Shown: piece after piece, positions 8,169 to 18,140 of the stretch
How the letters are laid out: the number at the start of each line of letters is the position of its first letter
How positions within the stretch are numbered: the first letter of the stretch is position 1
Source: SZUA-430 sp034440355
GTDB taxonomy: Bacteria > Pseudomonadota > Alphaproteobacteria > Micropepsales > Micropepsaceae
DNA length: 64,000 bases
NCBI GenBank assembly: GCA_034440355.1
Contig: JAWXBY010000054.1
Location: 1-64,000 of the forward strand
Direction of reading: 5' to 3'
Notes under the pieces: model-generated
Told to the model about the DNA's origin: nothing
The model's database searches: none
The model's input: the letters and a program-made list of their open reading frames with translations, nothing else
Program-made: the position numbers and the translations under genes

Positions 8169-9431
8169 ATGACCGCCATCATCGACATTCGTGGACGCGA
8201 AATCCTGGACAGCCGCGGAAATCCGACGGTCGAGGTCGAAGTGGAACTGGAGGACGGCAGCATCGGCCGCGCCGCGGTCCCATCCGGCGCTTCCACCGGC
8301 GCACACGAAGCGGTTGAGAAGCGCGACGGCGGCAAGCGTTACGGCGGCAAGGGCGTGGAGAAGGCAGTCGGCTCGGTCAACGGCGAACTCTTCGAGGCCC
8401 TCTCTGGCATGGAAGCCGAAGAGCAAATGCGCATCGACCGCACACTCATCGATCTCGACGGCACGCCGAACAAAAGCCGCGTCGGCGCCAACGCAACCCT
8501 CGGAGTCTCGCTCGCCATCGCGCACGCAGCCGCAGCCGCACGCGGCCAAAAGCTCTACCGCTATGTCGGCGGCACACAGGCGCACCTCTTGCCGGTGCCG
8601 TTCATGAACATCATCAACGGCGGCGCGCACGCCGACAACCCGATCGACTTCCAGGAATTCATGATCCTGCCCGTCGGCGCGCCGACCTTCCGTGAAGCGC
8701 TGCGCATGGGCGCCGAAGTCTTCCACGCGCTGCGCAAGGCATTGAAAGACGCCGGCCACAACACCAACGTCGGCGACGAAGGTGGCTTCGCCCCGAACCT
8801 GAAGTCGGCCGACGAAGCGCTGTCCTTCGTCATGCGCGCCATCGAAGCCGCCGGCTACAAACCCGGCGACCACGTCAAACTCGCGCTCGATCCCGCATCG
8901 ACCGAATTCTACAAAGACGGCATCTACGACCTGGCAGGCGAGGGCAAGAAACTCGATGCCGGTGCCATGTCCCGCTTTTACGAAGACCTCTGCCGCCGCT
9001 ACCCGATCGTCTCGATCGAAGACGGCATGGCTGAAGACGACTGGGCCGGCTGGAAAACGCTGACTGACGCCATCGGCAAGAAAGTCCAACTCGTCGGCGA
9101 CGATCTCTTCGTCACCAACCCGAAGCGTCTGCGCGAAGGCATCGCCAAGGGCGTCGCGAACGCGATCCTGATCAAGGTCAATCAGATCGGCACCCTCACC
9201 GAAACGCTCGAAGCGGTCGAGATCGCGCACAAGGCCGGCTACCGCGCCGTGATGTCCCACCGCTCCGGCGAAACCGAAGACACGACCATCGCCGACCTCG
9301 CAGTCGCGACGAACTGCGGCCGCATCAAGACGGGCTCGCTATCACGCTCCGACCGCCTCGCGAAATACAACCAGCTTCTGCGCATTGAAGAAGCGCTTGG
9401 CTCATCCGCCAAGTACGCAAAGCTCGATTGA
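8169..9431 (+). CDS. eno: Enolase (phosphopyruvate hydratase)
   Basis: This glycolytic enzyme converts 2-phosphoglycerate to phosphoenolpyruvate and needs magnesium. The 420-residue protein begins TAIIDIRGREILDSRGNPTV. It has SGASTGAHEA (loop 1), VGDEGGFAPN with the catalytic Glu, SIEDGMAEDDW and GDDLFVTNP with metal ligands, LIKVNQIGTLTET with the catalytic Lys, and SHRSGETEDTTIADLAV, the enolase signature. Its stop overlaps the start of the next gene (TGATG), suggesting translational coupling. The order eno-ftsB-pdhA is usual in the class. Confidence 0.98.
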   Translation: MTAIIDIRGREILDSRGNPTVEVEVELEDGSIGRAAVPSGASTGAHEAVEKRDGGKRYGGKGVEKAVGSVNGELFEALSGMEAEEQMRIDRTLIDLDGTPNKSRVGANATLGVSLAIAHAAAAARGQKLYRYVGGTQAHLLPVPFMNIINGGAHADNPIDFQEFMILPVGAPTFREALRMGAEVFHALRKALKDAGHNTNVGDEGGFAPNLKSADEALSFVMRAIEAAGYKPGDHVKLALDPASTEFYKDGIYDLAGEGKKLDAGAMSRFYEDLCRRYPIVSIEDGMAEDDWAGWKTLTDAIGKKVQLVGDDLFVTNPKRLREGIAKGVANAILIKVNQIGTLTETLEAVEIAHKAGYRAVMSHRSGETEDTTIADLAVATNCGRIKTGSLSRSDRLAKYNQLLRIEEALGSSAKYAKLD

Positions 9432-10714
9432 TGTCGGCCGACGCGCAAGCGTTGGAAGCCAAAGCCCGCGCCGGCGATGTCGGCGCGCAATTCCAAATGG
9501 CGGTCACGCTCGACCGCGCCGGCAAACGCGCCGAAGCCTCGCAGTGGCTCGAACGGGCAGGCGAGGGCGGTCACCCCATGGCGCTGACGCTTCTCGCCGT
9601 CACCGATCTGCAAGGCCTGGAACGCCCACGCAATCCACAAAGCGCCACCGCGCGCTTAGAACGCGCCGCCGCCGCAGGAAGCACACAAGCGCGCCGCATG
9701 CTCGGCAGCCTCACCGCCATTGGCATCGTGTCCCCGCCTGATTGGCACGCGGGCATCGCACTGGTCATCGACGCCGCGAAGGCGGGCGATTGGGAAGCGC
9801 TCCGCGACGTCGCGCTGCTGCTGGAAATGGCACACCCCGGTTCGCTGCTTGCACAAGATTTGCTCCTGCGCGCAGGGCTCAAAGGCGACGGCCTAGCTGC
9901 CTTCGCGATCCTGCGCCGCCAAATGCGAACCGGCCGCGCACTCGCACGCGAAGAAATCTGCGTGCAATGGCGCAACGGCATGTCGCAAGTGAACCACCCG
10001 CTGGCAAGCACCGTCGCCAATGCCGTCGTGCAGCCGGACGCACAACCGCCGCTTCCCGAAGGCGAACCCGATTGGGCTACGATCGCCGAACGCCTCGCGA
10101 CACCGCCAGGCACAACGATCGCAAGCGCGCGAAGCGCGTCCGAACGCCCGCTCATTCGCCGCTTCGACAAACTGCTCACCGTCGAAGAATGCGAATACCT
10201 GATGGGCCTCTCGGCGCGCCATCTACGCCCCGCCGAAATCGTCGATCAATCGAGCGGCCAACCACTGCAAAGCCGCGTCCGCACAAACCACGTCGCCGTG
10301 ATGTGGCCGGTGCAGCAAGACGTGGTCCTACACGCGCTCAATCTGCGCCTCGCCATCGCCGCAGGGCTGCCGCCGCAAAACGGCGAGATGATCAACGTCC
10401 TGATGTATCGCCCCGGCGAAGAATACCGCCCGCACTACGACTTCTTCCCGCTCGAAGCTGCGAAGGCCGACGCAAGCGGTCAGCGCATCCGCACGCTCCT
10501 CGTCTACCTCAACGCCGGCTACGACGGCGGCGAAACGCATTTCTTGACGGCGGGGATGAAAATAAAAGGCGACGTCGGCGACGCGGTTCTCTTCCACAAT
10601 TGCGACGCCACAGGTACGCCCGACAAATCGTCACTGCACGCTGGCCTTTCCGTCACCGGCGGACAGAAATGGCTGCTGTCGAAGTGGTATCGCGAAAAAC
10701 CGTTCGTCTATTGA
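9431..10714 (+). CDS. Sel1-like repeat plus prolyl 4-hydroxylase (2OG-Fe(II) oxygenase) protein
   Basis: The first ATG shares the last base of the enolase stop (TGATG); a TTG one codon earlier is also possible. Residues 1 to about 180 form Sel1/TPR-like helical repeats (AGDVGAQFQMAVTLDRAGKRAEASQWLERA, then AAAAGSTQARRMLG). Residues about 240-427 form a prolyl 4-hydroxylase alpha-subunit fold. The iron ligands are H335 and D337 (HYD) and H403, and K413 is the likely 2-oxoglutarate anchor (TGGQKW). It probably hydroxylates a protein or peptide side chain using O2 and 2-oxoglutarate; the substrate is unknown. Linkage to eno suggests co-expression, not a shared pathway. Confidence 0.85.
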   Translation: MSADAQALEAKARAGDVGAQFQMAVTLDRAGKRAEASQWLERAGEGGHPMALTLLAVTDLQGLERPRNPQSATARLERAAAAGSTQARRMLGSLTAIGIVSPPDWHAGIALVIDAAKAGDWEALRDVALLLEMAHPGSLLAQDLLLRAGLKGDGLAAFAILRRQMRTGRALAREEICVQWRNGMSQVNHPLASTVANAVVQPDAQPPLPEGEPDWATIAERLATPPGTTIASARSASERPLIRRFDKLLTVEECEYLMGLSARHLRPAEIVDQSSGQPLQSRVRTNHVAVMWPVQQDVVLHALNLRLAIAAGLPPQNGEMINVLMYRPGEEYRPHYDFFPLEAAKADASGQRIRTLLVYLNAGYDGGETHFLTAGMKIKGDVGDAVLFHNCDATGTPDKSSLHAGLSVTGGQKWLLSKWYREKPFVY

Positions 10715-10760
10715 TCCACCAGTTAACGCGGCTTAACGAAACTCTGCTTGCCTCACGCCC

Positions 10761-11102
10761 ATGGCATATGATTCGCTTCAGGGCATGGAAGAACAAGCGA
10801 CACTCACACGGGCCACGCGGGGCTTGGGCTTCACGCTCGTCGTGATGGCGCTCGTTCTCTACTTCGGCTACTTCGCGATTTACGGGAACCACGGCCTCGT
10901 CAATTGGATCCGGCTGAACCACGAGATCGAGCTGAAGCAGGCCGACCTCGACCGCGTCCAGGCCGAACGACTCGCGCTCGAACACCGCGTCCGCATGCTG
11001 CGCCCCGAGAGCGTGGACCCCGATCTGCTGGAAGAACAGGCACGCGCCCGCCTCGGTTTGAGCGAGCCGGATGAGGTCGTGATCCTGAAGGACAAGCGCT
11101 AG
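10761..11102 (+). CDS. ftsB: Cell division protein FtsB/DivIC family
   Basis: This septum formation initiator is a bitopic inner-membrane protein of the FtsQLB complex. One membrane helix at about 24-42 (LGFTLVVMALVLYFGYFA) is followed by YGNHGLVNW, then a coiled coil (about 50-80, heptads of LNHEIELKQADLDRVQAER) and the conserved end DLLEEQARARLGLSEPDEVVI, which is diagnostic of the family. Start: ATG 10761 is given, but ATG 10785 (MEEQ) is equally possible because neither has a strong ribosome site. It lies between eno and pdhA as in many alphaproteobacteria. Confidence 0.92.
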   Translation: MAYDSLQGMEEQATLTRATRGLGFTLVVMALVLYFGYFAIYGNHGLVNWIRLNHEIELKQADLDRVQAERLALEHRVRMLRPESVDPDLLEEQARARLGLSEPDEVVILKDKR

Positions 11103-11208
11103 GCTCTGCTGCACTGCAGCAACTGCCTTTGCGCGACTTGCGCCCCCGTCAGGCGGACGGTACACGAACAGCCGACAGTCCTCATTTTATTGCGCGAACA
11201 CGAAACAC

Positions 11209-12216
11209 ATGGCCAAGGCCGAAGCGGCAAGCCGCGCCTCGTCGCCCGCAAAGGGCAAGCCCAACAAGGACGAGCTACTCCGCTATTACCGGGACATGCT
11301 GCTCATCCGCCGGTTCGAAGAGAAGGCCGGCCAGCTCTACGGCATGGGCCTGATCGGCGGTTTCTGCCACCTGTATATCGGCCAGGAAGCCGTGGTCGTC
11401 GGCATGCAAGCGGCGATCGGCGAGGGCGACCAAGTCATCACCGCGTACCGCGACCACGGCCACATGCTGGCCTGCGGGATGGACCCGGCCGGCGTCATGG
11501 CCGAACTGACGGGAAGGAGCGGCGGCTACTCCCGCGGCAAAGGCGGTTCGATGCACATGTTCAGCCGCGAGAAAAACTTCTTCGGCGGCCACGGCATCGT
11601 CGGCGCACAAGTCCCGCTCGGCACCGGCCTTGCCTTCTCGAACAAATACCGCGGCAACGATCGCGTCTGCCTGACCTACTTCGGCGACGGCGCGGCGAAC
11701 CAAGGCCAAGTGTACGAGAGCTTCAACATGGCCGAGCTCTGGAAGCTGCCGGTCATCTACATCATCGAGAACAACCAATACGCGATGGGCACGTCGGTCC
11801 AACGATCAAGCGCCGAAACCCACCTTCACAAGCGCGGCGCGTCGTTCAACATTCCGGGCGAAGCCGTTGACGGCATGGACATCACGGCCGTGAAGGCCGC
11901 CGGCGACAAAGCCGTGAAGTGGTGTCGCGACGGCAACGGCCCGATCATCCTCGAGATGAAGACCTACCGCTATCGCGGTCATTCGATGTCCGACCCTGCG
12001 AAGTATCGCACGCGCGAGGAAGTCGACCACGTCCGCGAAACGTCCGACCCCATCGAACACGTGCGCAAGCTGATGCTCGATGCGAAGTTCGTGACCGAGG
12101 AAGAACTGAAGGAAATCGACAAAGAAATCCGCGCCGTGGTCAACCACGCGGCCGAATTCGCGCAGACGTCGCCGGAGCCCGAACCGTCGGAGCTCTGGAC
12201 CGACATCGTTCACTGA
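11209..12216 (+). CDS. pdhA: Pyruvate dehydrogenase E1 component, alpha subunit
   Basis: With PdhB this 335-residue protein decarboxylates pyruvate using thiamine diphosphate and passes the acetyl group to lipoyl-E2. Motifs include RRFEEKAGQLYGMGLIGGFCHLYIGQEA, YRDHGHMLACG, the TPP site GDGAANQGQVYESFN...IENN (about residues 160-189) and the phosphorylation-loop equivalent TYRYRGHSMSDPAKYR. A short Ala/Lys-rich N-terminus is typical. Two unrelated small genes (12245 and 12746) separate it from pdhB, which is unusual. Confidence 0.97.
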   Translation: MAKAEAASRASSPAKGKPNKDELLRYYRDMLLIRRFEEKAGQLYGMGLIGGFCHLYIGQEAVVVGMQAAIGEGDQVITAYRDHGHMLACGMDPAGVMAELTGRSGGYSRGKGGSMHMFSREKNFFGGHGIVGAQVPLGTGLAFSNKYRGNDRVCLTYFGDGAANQGQVYESFNMAELWKLPVIYIIENNQYAMGTSVQRSSAETHLHKRGASFNIPGEAVDGMDITAVKAAGDKAVKWCRDGNGPIILEMKTYRYRGHSMSDPAKYRTREEVDHVRETSDPIEHVRKLMLDAKFVTEEELKEIDKEIRAVVNHAAEFAQTSPEPEPSELWTDIVH

Positions 12217-12244
12217 AATGCGGGATGGGGGCCGGAGGAAGACC

Positions 12245-12730
12245 ATGAGACTGCCGATCATCGCACTCGCCTGCATCGCAATCGCTGGCATCGCCAATGC
12301 GGCGCCACCCGAGGGCGTATCACCGGTAAAGCCGGGCATCCCGCCGGTCATCGCGGTGAAGGCATCGAACCTGGTGCCGATCGCCTCACGCATGACGAAG
12401 GGCACCATCTCGGTGCGCAACACCGGCACGATCGCCGCGGGTCCGTTCAAAGTCACCGTCGAGTGCAAGAACCTGGGCAAAGGCAGTTGCGTCGATCCGC
12501 CGGAAGATGCCGTCGCGCCGTATGAAGATGCGGCCTTCCCCAACAAGCTCACCGTGACCGTACCGGGTCTCGCGCCGGGCCACGTGTTCAACCACAAGAT
12601 CAGTTTCTGGGACGGCCTCGTCTGGCCCTCTGGCAATTACGAATTCACCGTGGTCGCGGACGCCGGCGGCGCGGTGGCCGAAACAAACGAAGGCGATAAC
12701 AGCGGCGGCACCGTCATGGGTGTGCCGTAA
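12245..12730 (+). CDS. Periplasmic CARDB-like protein
   Basis: The start at ATG 12245 follows a strong GGAGGAAGACC site. The 161-residue product has a signal peptide (MRLPIIALACIAIAGIANA) and a single Ig-like beta domain resembling CARDB: RMTKGTISVRNTGTIAAGPFKVTVECK, PGHVFNHKISF, and the closing pattern VVADAGGAVAETNEGDNSGG (cf. V-D-x-x-x-x-V-x-E-x-x-E-x-N-N). Such domains are adhesive or accessory, with no catalytic residues. It sits inside the pdhA-pdhB interval in the same direction, so it is probably transcribed with them although no functional link is evident. Confidence 0.75.
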   Translation: MRLPIIALACIAIAGIANAAPPEGVSPVKPGIPPVIAVKASNLVPIASRMTKGTISVRNTGTIAAGPFKVTVECKNLGKGSCVDPPEDAVAPYEDAAFPNKLTVTVPGLAPGHVFNHKISFWDGLVWPSGNYEFTVVADAGGAVAETNEGDNSGGTVMGVP

Positions 12731-12745
12731 CCTGAGGAGGATGCA

Positions 12746-13162
12746 GTGCCTATTTCCGTGGTGATGCCCATTGAGTTGCTGATGCTCACACTGAGCGTCG
12801 GGTTGTTGTTCGTGCTTATCCTCATCCAGGCGTCTGCTGGAACATCCGCGCAGGGCCTGATGACCATGGCCAACAGCCGCGACAATCTGGGACCGATGTC
12901 GGTCTGGCAGGCGCGCACCAAGCGCTGCGTCGACAATCACCGCGAAGGCCTGATCCTGTTCGCGCCGCTCGTGCTGATCGCGGCGCAGCTTGACGTACAT
13001 ACCTGGATGACGGTCTGGGGCGCGCAGCTCTTCTTCTACTCGCGCGTCGCCCATGCCGTCGTCTACCTCGCCGGTCTGCCGATGATCCGCCCGCTGTTCT
13101 GGGCCGTCGGCATCGCGGGCACGGTGATGATCTTCCTCGCGCTCTTCGGAATCGGCGCTTAA
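12746..13162 (+). CDS. MAPEG family membrane protein, second copy
   Basis: A 138-residue protein with a GTG start after GAGGATGCA. It has four predicted helices (about 10-30, 68-84, 88-108, 114-135) and the MAPEG-like loop RTKRCVDNHREGLILFAPLVLIAAQLD, then FYSRVAHAVVYLAGLPMIRPLFW. This N-H-x-E-x-x-x-x-F-A-P pattern matches the MAPEG subgroup common in alphaproteobacteria. Function unknown. It is 13 bp upstream of pdhB in the same direction. Confidence 0.85.
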   Translation: MPISVVMPIELLMLTLSVGLLFVLILIQASAGTSAQGLMTMANSRDNLGPMSVWQARTKRCVDNHREGLILFAPLVLIAAQLDVHTWMTVWGAQLFFYSRVAHAVVYLAGLPMIRPLFWAVGIAGTVMIFLALFGIGA

Positions 13163-13175
13163 GCGGACTGAATCG

Positions 13176-14570
13176 ATGCCCACCGAAATCTTGATGCCGG
13201 CACTTTCGCCCACGATGGAAGAGGGCAAGCTTGCCAAGTGGCACGTGAAGGAAGGCGACAAGATTTCGTCGGGCGACGTCATCGCCGAAATCGAAACCGA
13301 CAAGGCGACGATGGAAGTCGAAGCCGTCGACGAAGGCATCGTCTCGAAACTGCTGGTGGAGGAGGGCACCGAAGGCGTGAAGGTCAACGCCCCCATCGCG
13401 CTCCTCCAAGGCGAAGACGAACCGAAAGCGAAGGCCGCAAACGGCAACGCCGCCCCCGCACCCAAACCGGCGGCGCAACCTGCGCCGGCGGCCGCTCCCA
13501 AAGCAAAAGCATCAGAAGCGCAACCGGCTGTCGCCCAACCGCCGGCAGCCCCACTCGCCGATCCTGACATCGCGGCCGACACGCCGATGCACACCATCAC
13601 GGTGCGCGAAGCGCTGCGCGAAGCGATGGCCGAAGAAATGCGCCGCGACCCGAACGTCTTCCTGATGGGCGAAGAGGTCGGCCAATACCAAGGCGCGTAC
13701 AAAATCAGCCAGGGCCTTCTCGACGAATTCGGCCCCAAGCGCGTCATCGACACGCCGATCACCGAACACGGCTTCGCGGGCTTAGGCGTCGGCGCGGCCT
13801 TCGGCGGCCTGCGCCCCATCGTCGAATTCATGACCTGGAATTTCGCGATGCAAGCGATCGACCAGATCATCAACTCCTCTGGCAAAACGCTCTACATGTC
13901 CGGCGGCCAGATGGGCTGCCCCATCGTCTTCCGCGGTCCGAACGGCGCGGCCGCGCGCGTCGGCGCGCAGCACAGCCAGAACTACGCCGCGTGGTACGCG
14001 CACGTGCCGGGCCTGAAAGTAGTCGCGCCATATTTCGCCGCCGACGCCAAGGGCCTGCTCAAAGCAGCGATCCGCGATCCAAACCCCGTCATCTTTCTCG
14101 AAAACGAAATCGTCTACGGCCGCTCGTTCGATGTGCCCAAGGGCGACGACTTCGTGCTGCCGATCGGCAAGGCCCGCGTCGTGCGCGAAGGCACCGACGT
14201 CACGCTGGTTTCCTACTCGATCACGATGGCCCTCATCATCCAGGCGGCCGATGCGCTCGCGAAGGAAGGCATCTCCGCCGAGATCATCGACCTTCGCTCG
14301 CTGCGCCCGCTCGACACCGCGACAGTGATCGAGTCCGTGAAGAAGACCAACCGCATCGTCATCGTCGAAGAAGGCTGGCCCATCTGCGGCATCGCCTCCG
14401 AAGTCGGCACGCAAGTGACGGAGCAAGCGTTCGATTATCTCGACGCCCCGCCCGCGCGCGTCACCGGCAAGGACGTACCGATGCCCTACGCCGCGAACCT
14501 CGAAAAACTCGCGCTGCCGACGGTCGACGAAGTGATCGCAGCGGCCAAAGCCGTGCTGTACCGGAGCTGA
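13176..14570 (+). CDS. pdhB: Pyruvate dehydrogenase E1 component, beta subunit with lipoyl domain
   Basis: This is the 464-residue alphaproteobacterial form. An N-terminal lipoyl domain (about 1-78, lipoylated K43 in IETDKATMEVEA) and an Ala/Pro-rich linker (about 85-130) precede the E1-beta catalytic domain (REALREAMAEEMRRDPNVFLMGEEVGQYQGAYK..., DTPITEHGFAGLGVGAAFGGLRP, EEGWPICGIASEVGTQVTEQAFDYLDAP). The first 50 residues are nearly identical to those of PdhC, pointing to domain duplication within the operon. It is three bases upstream of pdhC, so translation is probably coupled. Confidence 0.97.
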   Translation: MPTEILMPALSPTMEEGKLAKWHVKEGDKISSGDVIAEIETDKATMEVEAVDEGIVSKLLVEEGTEGVKVNAPIALLQGEDEPKAKAANGNAAPAPKPAAQPAPAAAPKAKASEAQPAVAQPPAAPLADPDIAADTPMHTITVREALREAMAEEMRRDPNVFLMGEEVGQYQGAYKISQGLLDEFGPKRVIDTPITEHGFAGLGVGAAFGGLRPIVEFMTWNFAMQAIDQIINSSGKTLYMSGGQMGCPIVFRGPNGAAARVGAQHSQNYAAWYAHVPGLKVVAPYFAADAKGLLKAAIRDPNPVIFLENEIVYGRSFDVPKGDDFVLPIGKARVVREGTDVTLVSYSITMALIIQAADALAKEGISAEIIDLRSLRPLDTATVIESVKKTNRIVIVEEGWPICGIASEVGTQVTEQAFDYLDAPPARVTGKDVPMPYAANLEKLALPTVDEVIAAAKAVLYRS

Positions 14571-14573
14571 CGC

Positions 14574-15932
14574 GTGTCCACCCCCATCCTCATGCCCGCG
14601 CTGTCGCCCACGATGGAAGAGGGCACACTCGCCAAGTGGCATGTCAAAGTCGGCGATAAGGTGAAGTCCGGCGACGTGATCGCGGAAATCGAAACCGACA
14701 AAGCCACAATGGAAGTCGAAGCGGTCGACGAAGGCGTCGTCGCCGAACTCCTGATCGCCGAAGGGACAGAAGGCGTAAAGGTCAACGCCGTCATCGCCCA
14801 GCTGAGCGAAGAAGGCGAAAAGTACACGCCCGCTGCAAAAGCTGCGCCCGCCGCTACGCCCGCACCGAAACCAGCCGCCTCTCCAAAAGCAGAGGCGAAA
14901 CCGGCGGCTGCGGCACCGCAAGCTGCAGCGCCCGCCGCCACCGCGCCGTCATCCGCACCTGCGCAACGCGCAGCCGAATCGGCACCGGCGGGACAACGCG
15001 TATTCGCCTCGCCGCTCGCGCGCCGCATTGCGTCGCAAGGCAACATCCAGCTCACGCTGATCCAAGGCTCAGGCCCGCACGGCCGCATCGTCAAATCCGA
15101 CGTCGACGCGGCGTTAAAAGGCGGCGTCGCCAAAGCCCCCGCCGCCGCGCCCGCACAGCGACCGGCCCCTGCGCCCGCGACAGCACCGGCAGCCCCATCG
15201 TCGATGCCGGACGCGCGCTTGTTCTACCCGAAGGACAGCTACGAAGAAGTCCCGCACGACTCGATGCGCAAGACGATCGCGAAGCGCCTCACGACGTCGA
15301 AGCGCGACATCCCGCACTACTACCTGAAGGTGGACTGCACGATCGACACGCTGCTCGACGTGCGCAAGCAGATGAACGACAAGGCCCCGACCGAAGGCGC
15401 CGGCATCTACAAACTCTCGGTCAACGACTTCATCATCAAGGCGGCCGCCCTCGCGCTGATCCGCGTCCCGGGCGTCAACGCCAGCTGGACCGAAACCGCG
15501 CTCCTCAAACACAAGAGCGCCGACGTCGGCATAGCGGTCGCGCTCGAGTTCGGCCTCATCACGCCGATCATCTTCAAAGCCGAGACGAAAAGCCTCGCCG
15601 CCATCTCGCGCGAGGCCAAAGACCTCGCCGCCCGCGCCAAAGCCAAAAAACTAAAGCCGAACGAATTCGAAGGCGGCACCTTCTCCATCTCGAACCTCGG
15701 CATGTTCGGCATCCGCGACTTCACAGCGGTCATCAACCCGCCCCAGTCCGCGATCCTGGCCGTCGGCGCCGGCGAACCTCGCGCCGTCGTCAAGAAAGGC
15801 GCCATCGCCATAGCGAACGTGATGACAGTCCAAATGTCCTGCGACCACCGCGTCATCGACGGCGCGCTGGGCGCGACCTGGCTCGAAGCCTTCAAGGGCT
15901 ACATCGAAGACCCAGTGACGATGCTGGTGTAA
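14574..15932 (+). CDS. pdhC: Dihydrolipoyllysine acetyltransferase (PDH E2)
   Basis: This E2 core subunit takes the acetyl group from E1 onto its lipoyl arm and then to CoA. Residues: lipoyl domain 1-77 (K43), Ala/Pro linker, E3/E1-binding domain about 142-180 (FASPLARRIASQGNIQLTLI, GPHGRIVKSDVDAAL), second linker, and catalytic domain about 215-452 ending with CDHRVIDGALGATWLEAF, where H425 is the catalytic His. The start is GTG, three bases after pdhB. A palindromic repeat pair follows the stop and may protect the 3' end. Confidence 0.97.
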   Translation: MSTPILMPALSPTMEEGTLAKWHVKVGDKVKSGDVIAEIETDKATMEVEAVDEGVVAELLIAEGTEGVKVNAVIAQLSEEGEKYTPAAKAAPAATPAPKPAASPKAEAKPAAAAPQAAAPAATAPSSAPAQRAAESAPAGQRVFASPLARRIASQGNIQLTLIQGSGPHGRIVKSDVDAALKGGVAKAPAAAPAQRPAPAPATAPAAPSSMPDARLFYPKDSYEEVPHDSMRKTIAKRLTTSKRDIPHYYLKVDCTIDTLLDVRKQMNDKAPTEGAGIYKLSVNDFIIKAAALALIRVPGVNASWTETALLKHKSADVGIAVALEFGLITPIIFKAETKSLAAISREAKDLAARAKAKKLKPNEFEGGTFSISNLGMFGIRDFTAVINPPQSAILAVGAGEPRAVVKKGAIAIANVMTVQMSCDHRVIDGALGATWLEAFKGYIEDPVTMLV

Positions 15933-15964
15933 GCACCTCGTCGAAAGTCCGCCCCAATATTTCC

Positions 15965-16083
15965 GTCATGGCCGGGCTTGACCCGGCCACCCAGGCTTTT
16001 CACGCGGCAGCGCGATCAAACGCGAAATATCAACGCGCATTGCCGTGCGCGGACTGGGTGGCCGGGTCAAGCCCGGCCATGAC
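15965..16083. repeat. Pair of inverted REP-like palindromes
   Basis: Two perfect 30-bp arms (15965-15994 and 16054-16083) face each other across a 59-bp spacer. Each arm contains its own hairpin, core TGGCCGGGCTTGACCCGGCC, which folds as an 8-bp stem with loop CTTGA. The pair could act as a terminator or mRNA stabiliser after pdhC. Dispersed elements of this kind are frequent between genes in alphaproteobacteria. Confidence 0.9.
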
Positions 16084-16110
16084 GTCCAGTGTGGCGCGAT
16101 CGCGTGAAGC

Positions 16111-16497
16111 CTATGGCTTGCAGTACACGCAGATTTTATTCCCCGTCGGGTCGCGCAAATACGCGCCGTAGAACGACGTCGAGTCCGCGGGCCGCGGTCC
16201 CGGTGCGCCTTCGTCCTTGCCGCCGTGATTCATGCCGGCCTTATACGCGCCGTCCACTTCCGCTTTCGTCTTCGCCTTGAACGAGATCATGATCCCGTTG
16301 CCGGCATGCGCGGGTTCGCCGTTGGCGGTCTTGGACACGACATAGACGTCGTGTCCATCCTGTCCGCGCGCGCCGTAACCCGTCCAGCCGCCGTCCGCGA
16401 ACTTCCGCTCGCAGCCCATCTCGCCGAACAACGCGTCGTAGAATTTCTGCGCCTTCGGCTCATCCGTCGTGCCGATCGTGACGTATCCAATCATCAT
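16111..16497 (-). CDS. VOC (glyoxalase/bleomycin-resistance) family protein
   Basis: This 128-residue single-unit VOC protein starts MMIGYVTIGTTDEPKAQKFYDALFGEMG and ends YGAYLRDPTGNKICVYCKP, the beta-alpha-beta-beta-beta arrangement of VOC modules. Possible metal ligands include the acidic/His positions of the paired strands, but the canonical H/E set is incomplete (a Lys precedes the last strand in NKICVY). It may be a dimeric lyase, an isomerase or a binding protein. It stands alone between pdhC and lpd, on the opposite strand. Confidence 0.82.
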   Translation of the reverse strand: MMIGYVTIGTTDEPKAQKFYDALFGEMGCERKFADGGWTGYGARGQDGHDVYVVSKTANGEPAHAGNGIMISFKAKTKAEVDGAYKAGMNHGGKDEGAPGPRPADSTSFYGAYLRDPTGNKICVYCKP

Positions 16498-16652
16498 GTG
16501 TTGTCCCTCTCCCGTTGGGTGGCGCGGACCTTATCCAAGTCGTCGAACAAATCAAGAACGATTTCGGCTAACCCACAAGGGAGTAGACCGCCGCCTTGGT
16601 TGACACCGCAGGGCCAAAAGGCGACCCACTCCCACCAGCAGAGGGGCGAAAA

Positions 16653-18050
<1,398 letters not shown>

Positions 18051-18076
18051 CGTCGGCTAAAATAGAGTTGTTGTTG

Positions 18077-18133
18077 CCCTTCTCCCTCTGGGAGAAGGTG
18101 GATCGCCGCGGAACGCGGCGAGACGGATGAGGG
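18077..18133 (+). repeat. Repeat copy A, upstream of the DUF559 gene
   Basis: The element runs from CCCTTCTCCC to GACGGATGAGGG. It contains two nested dyads (CCTTCTCCC / GGGAGAAGG and CGCCGCG / CGCGGCG). Its last bases, GATGAGGGA, sit six bases before the GTG of the next gene and serve as its ribosome-binding site. It is in the opposite orientation to copy B and the same orientation as copy C. Confidence 0.92.
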
Positions 18134-18140
18134 ACATCCA

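Noticed and set aside
13440..13560. Repeated Ala/Pro codons in pdhB and pdhC linkers as possible tandem repeats or a CRISPR-like array
   Set aside because: They are coding interdomain linkers with irregular periods; no direct repeats with unique spacers exist anywhere in the window.
12386..13885. Long minus-strand open frame of 499 codons opposite the pdh genes
   Set aside because: It is opposite three well-supported genes and its translation has low-complexity Arg/Ala composition with no domain, the usual result of high-GC codon bias.
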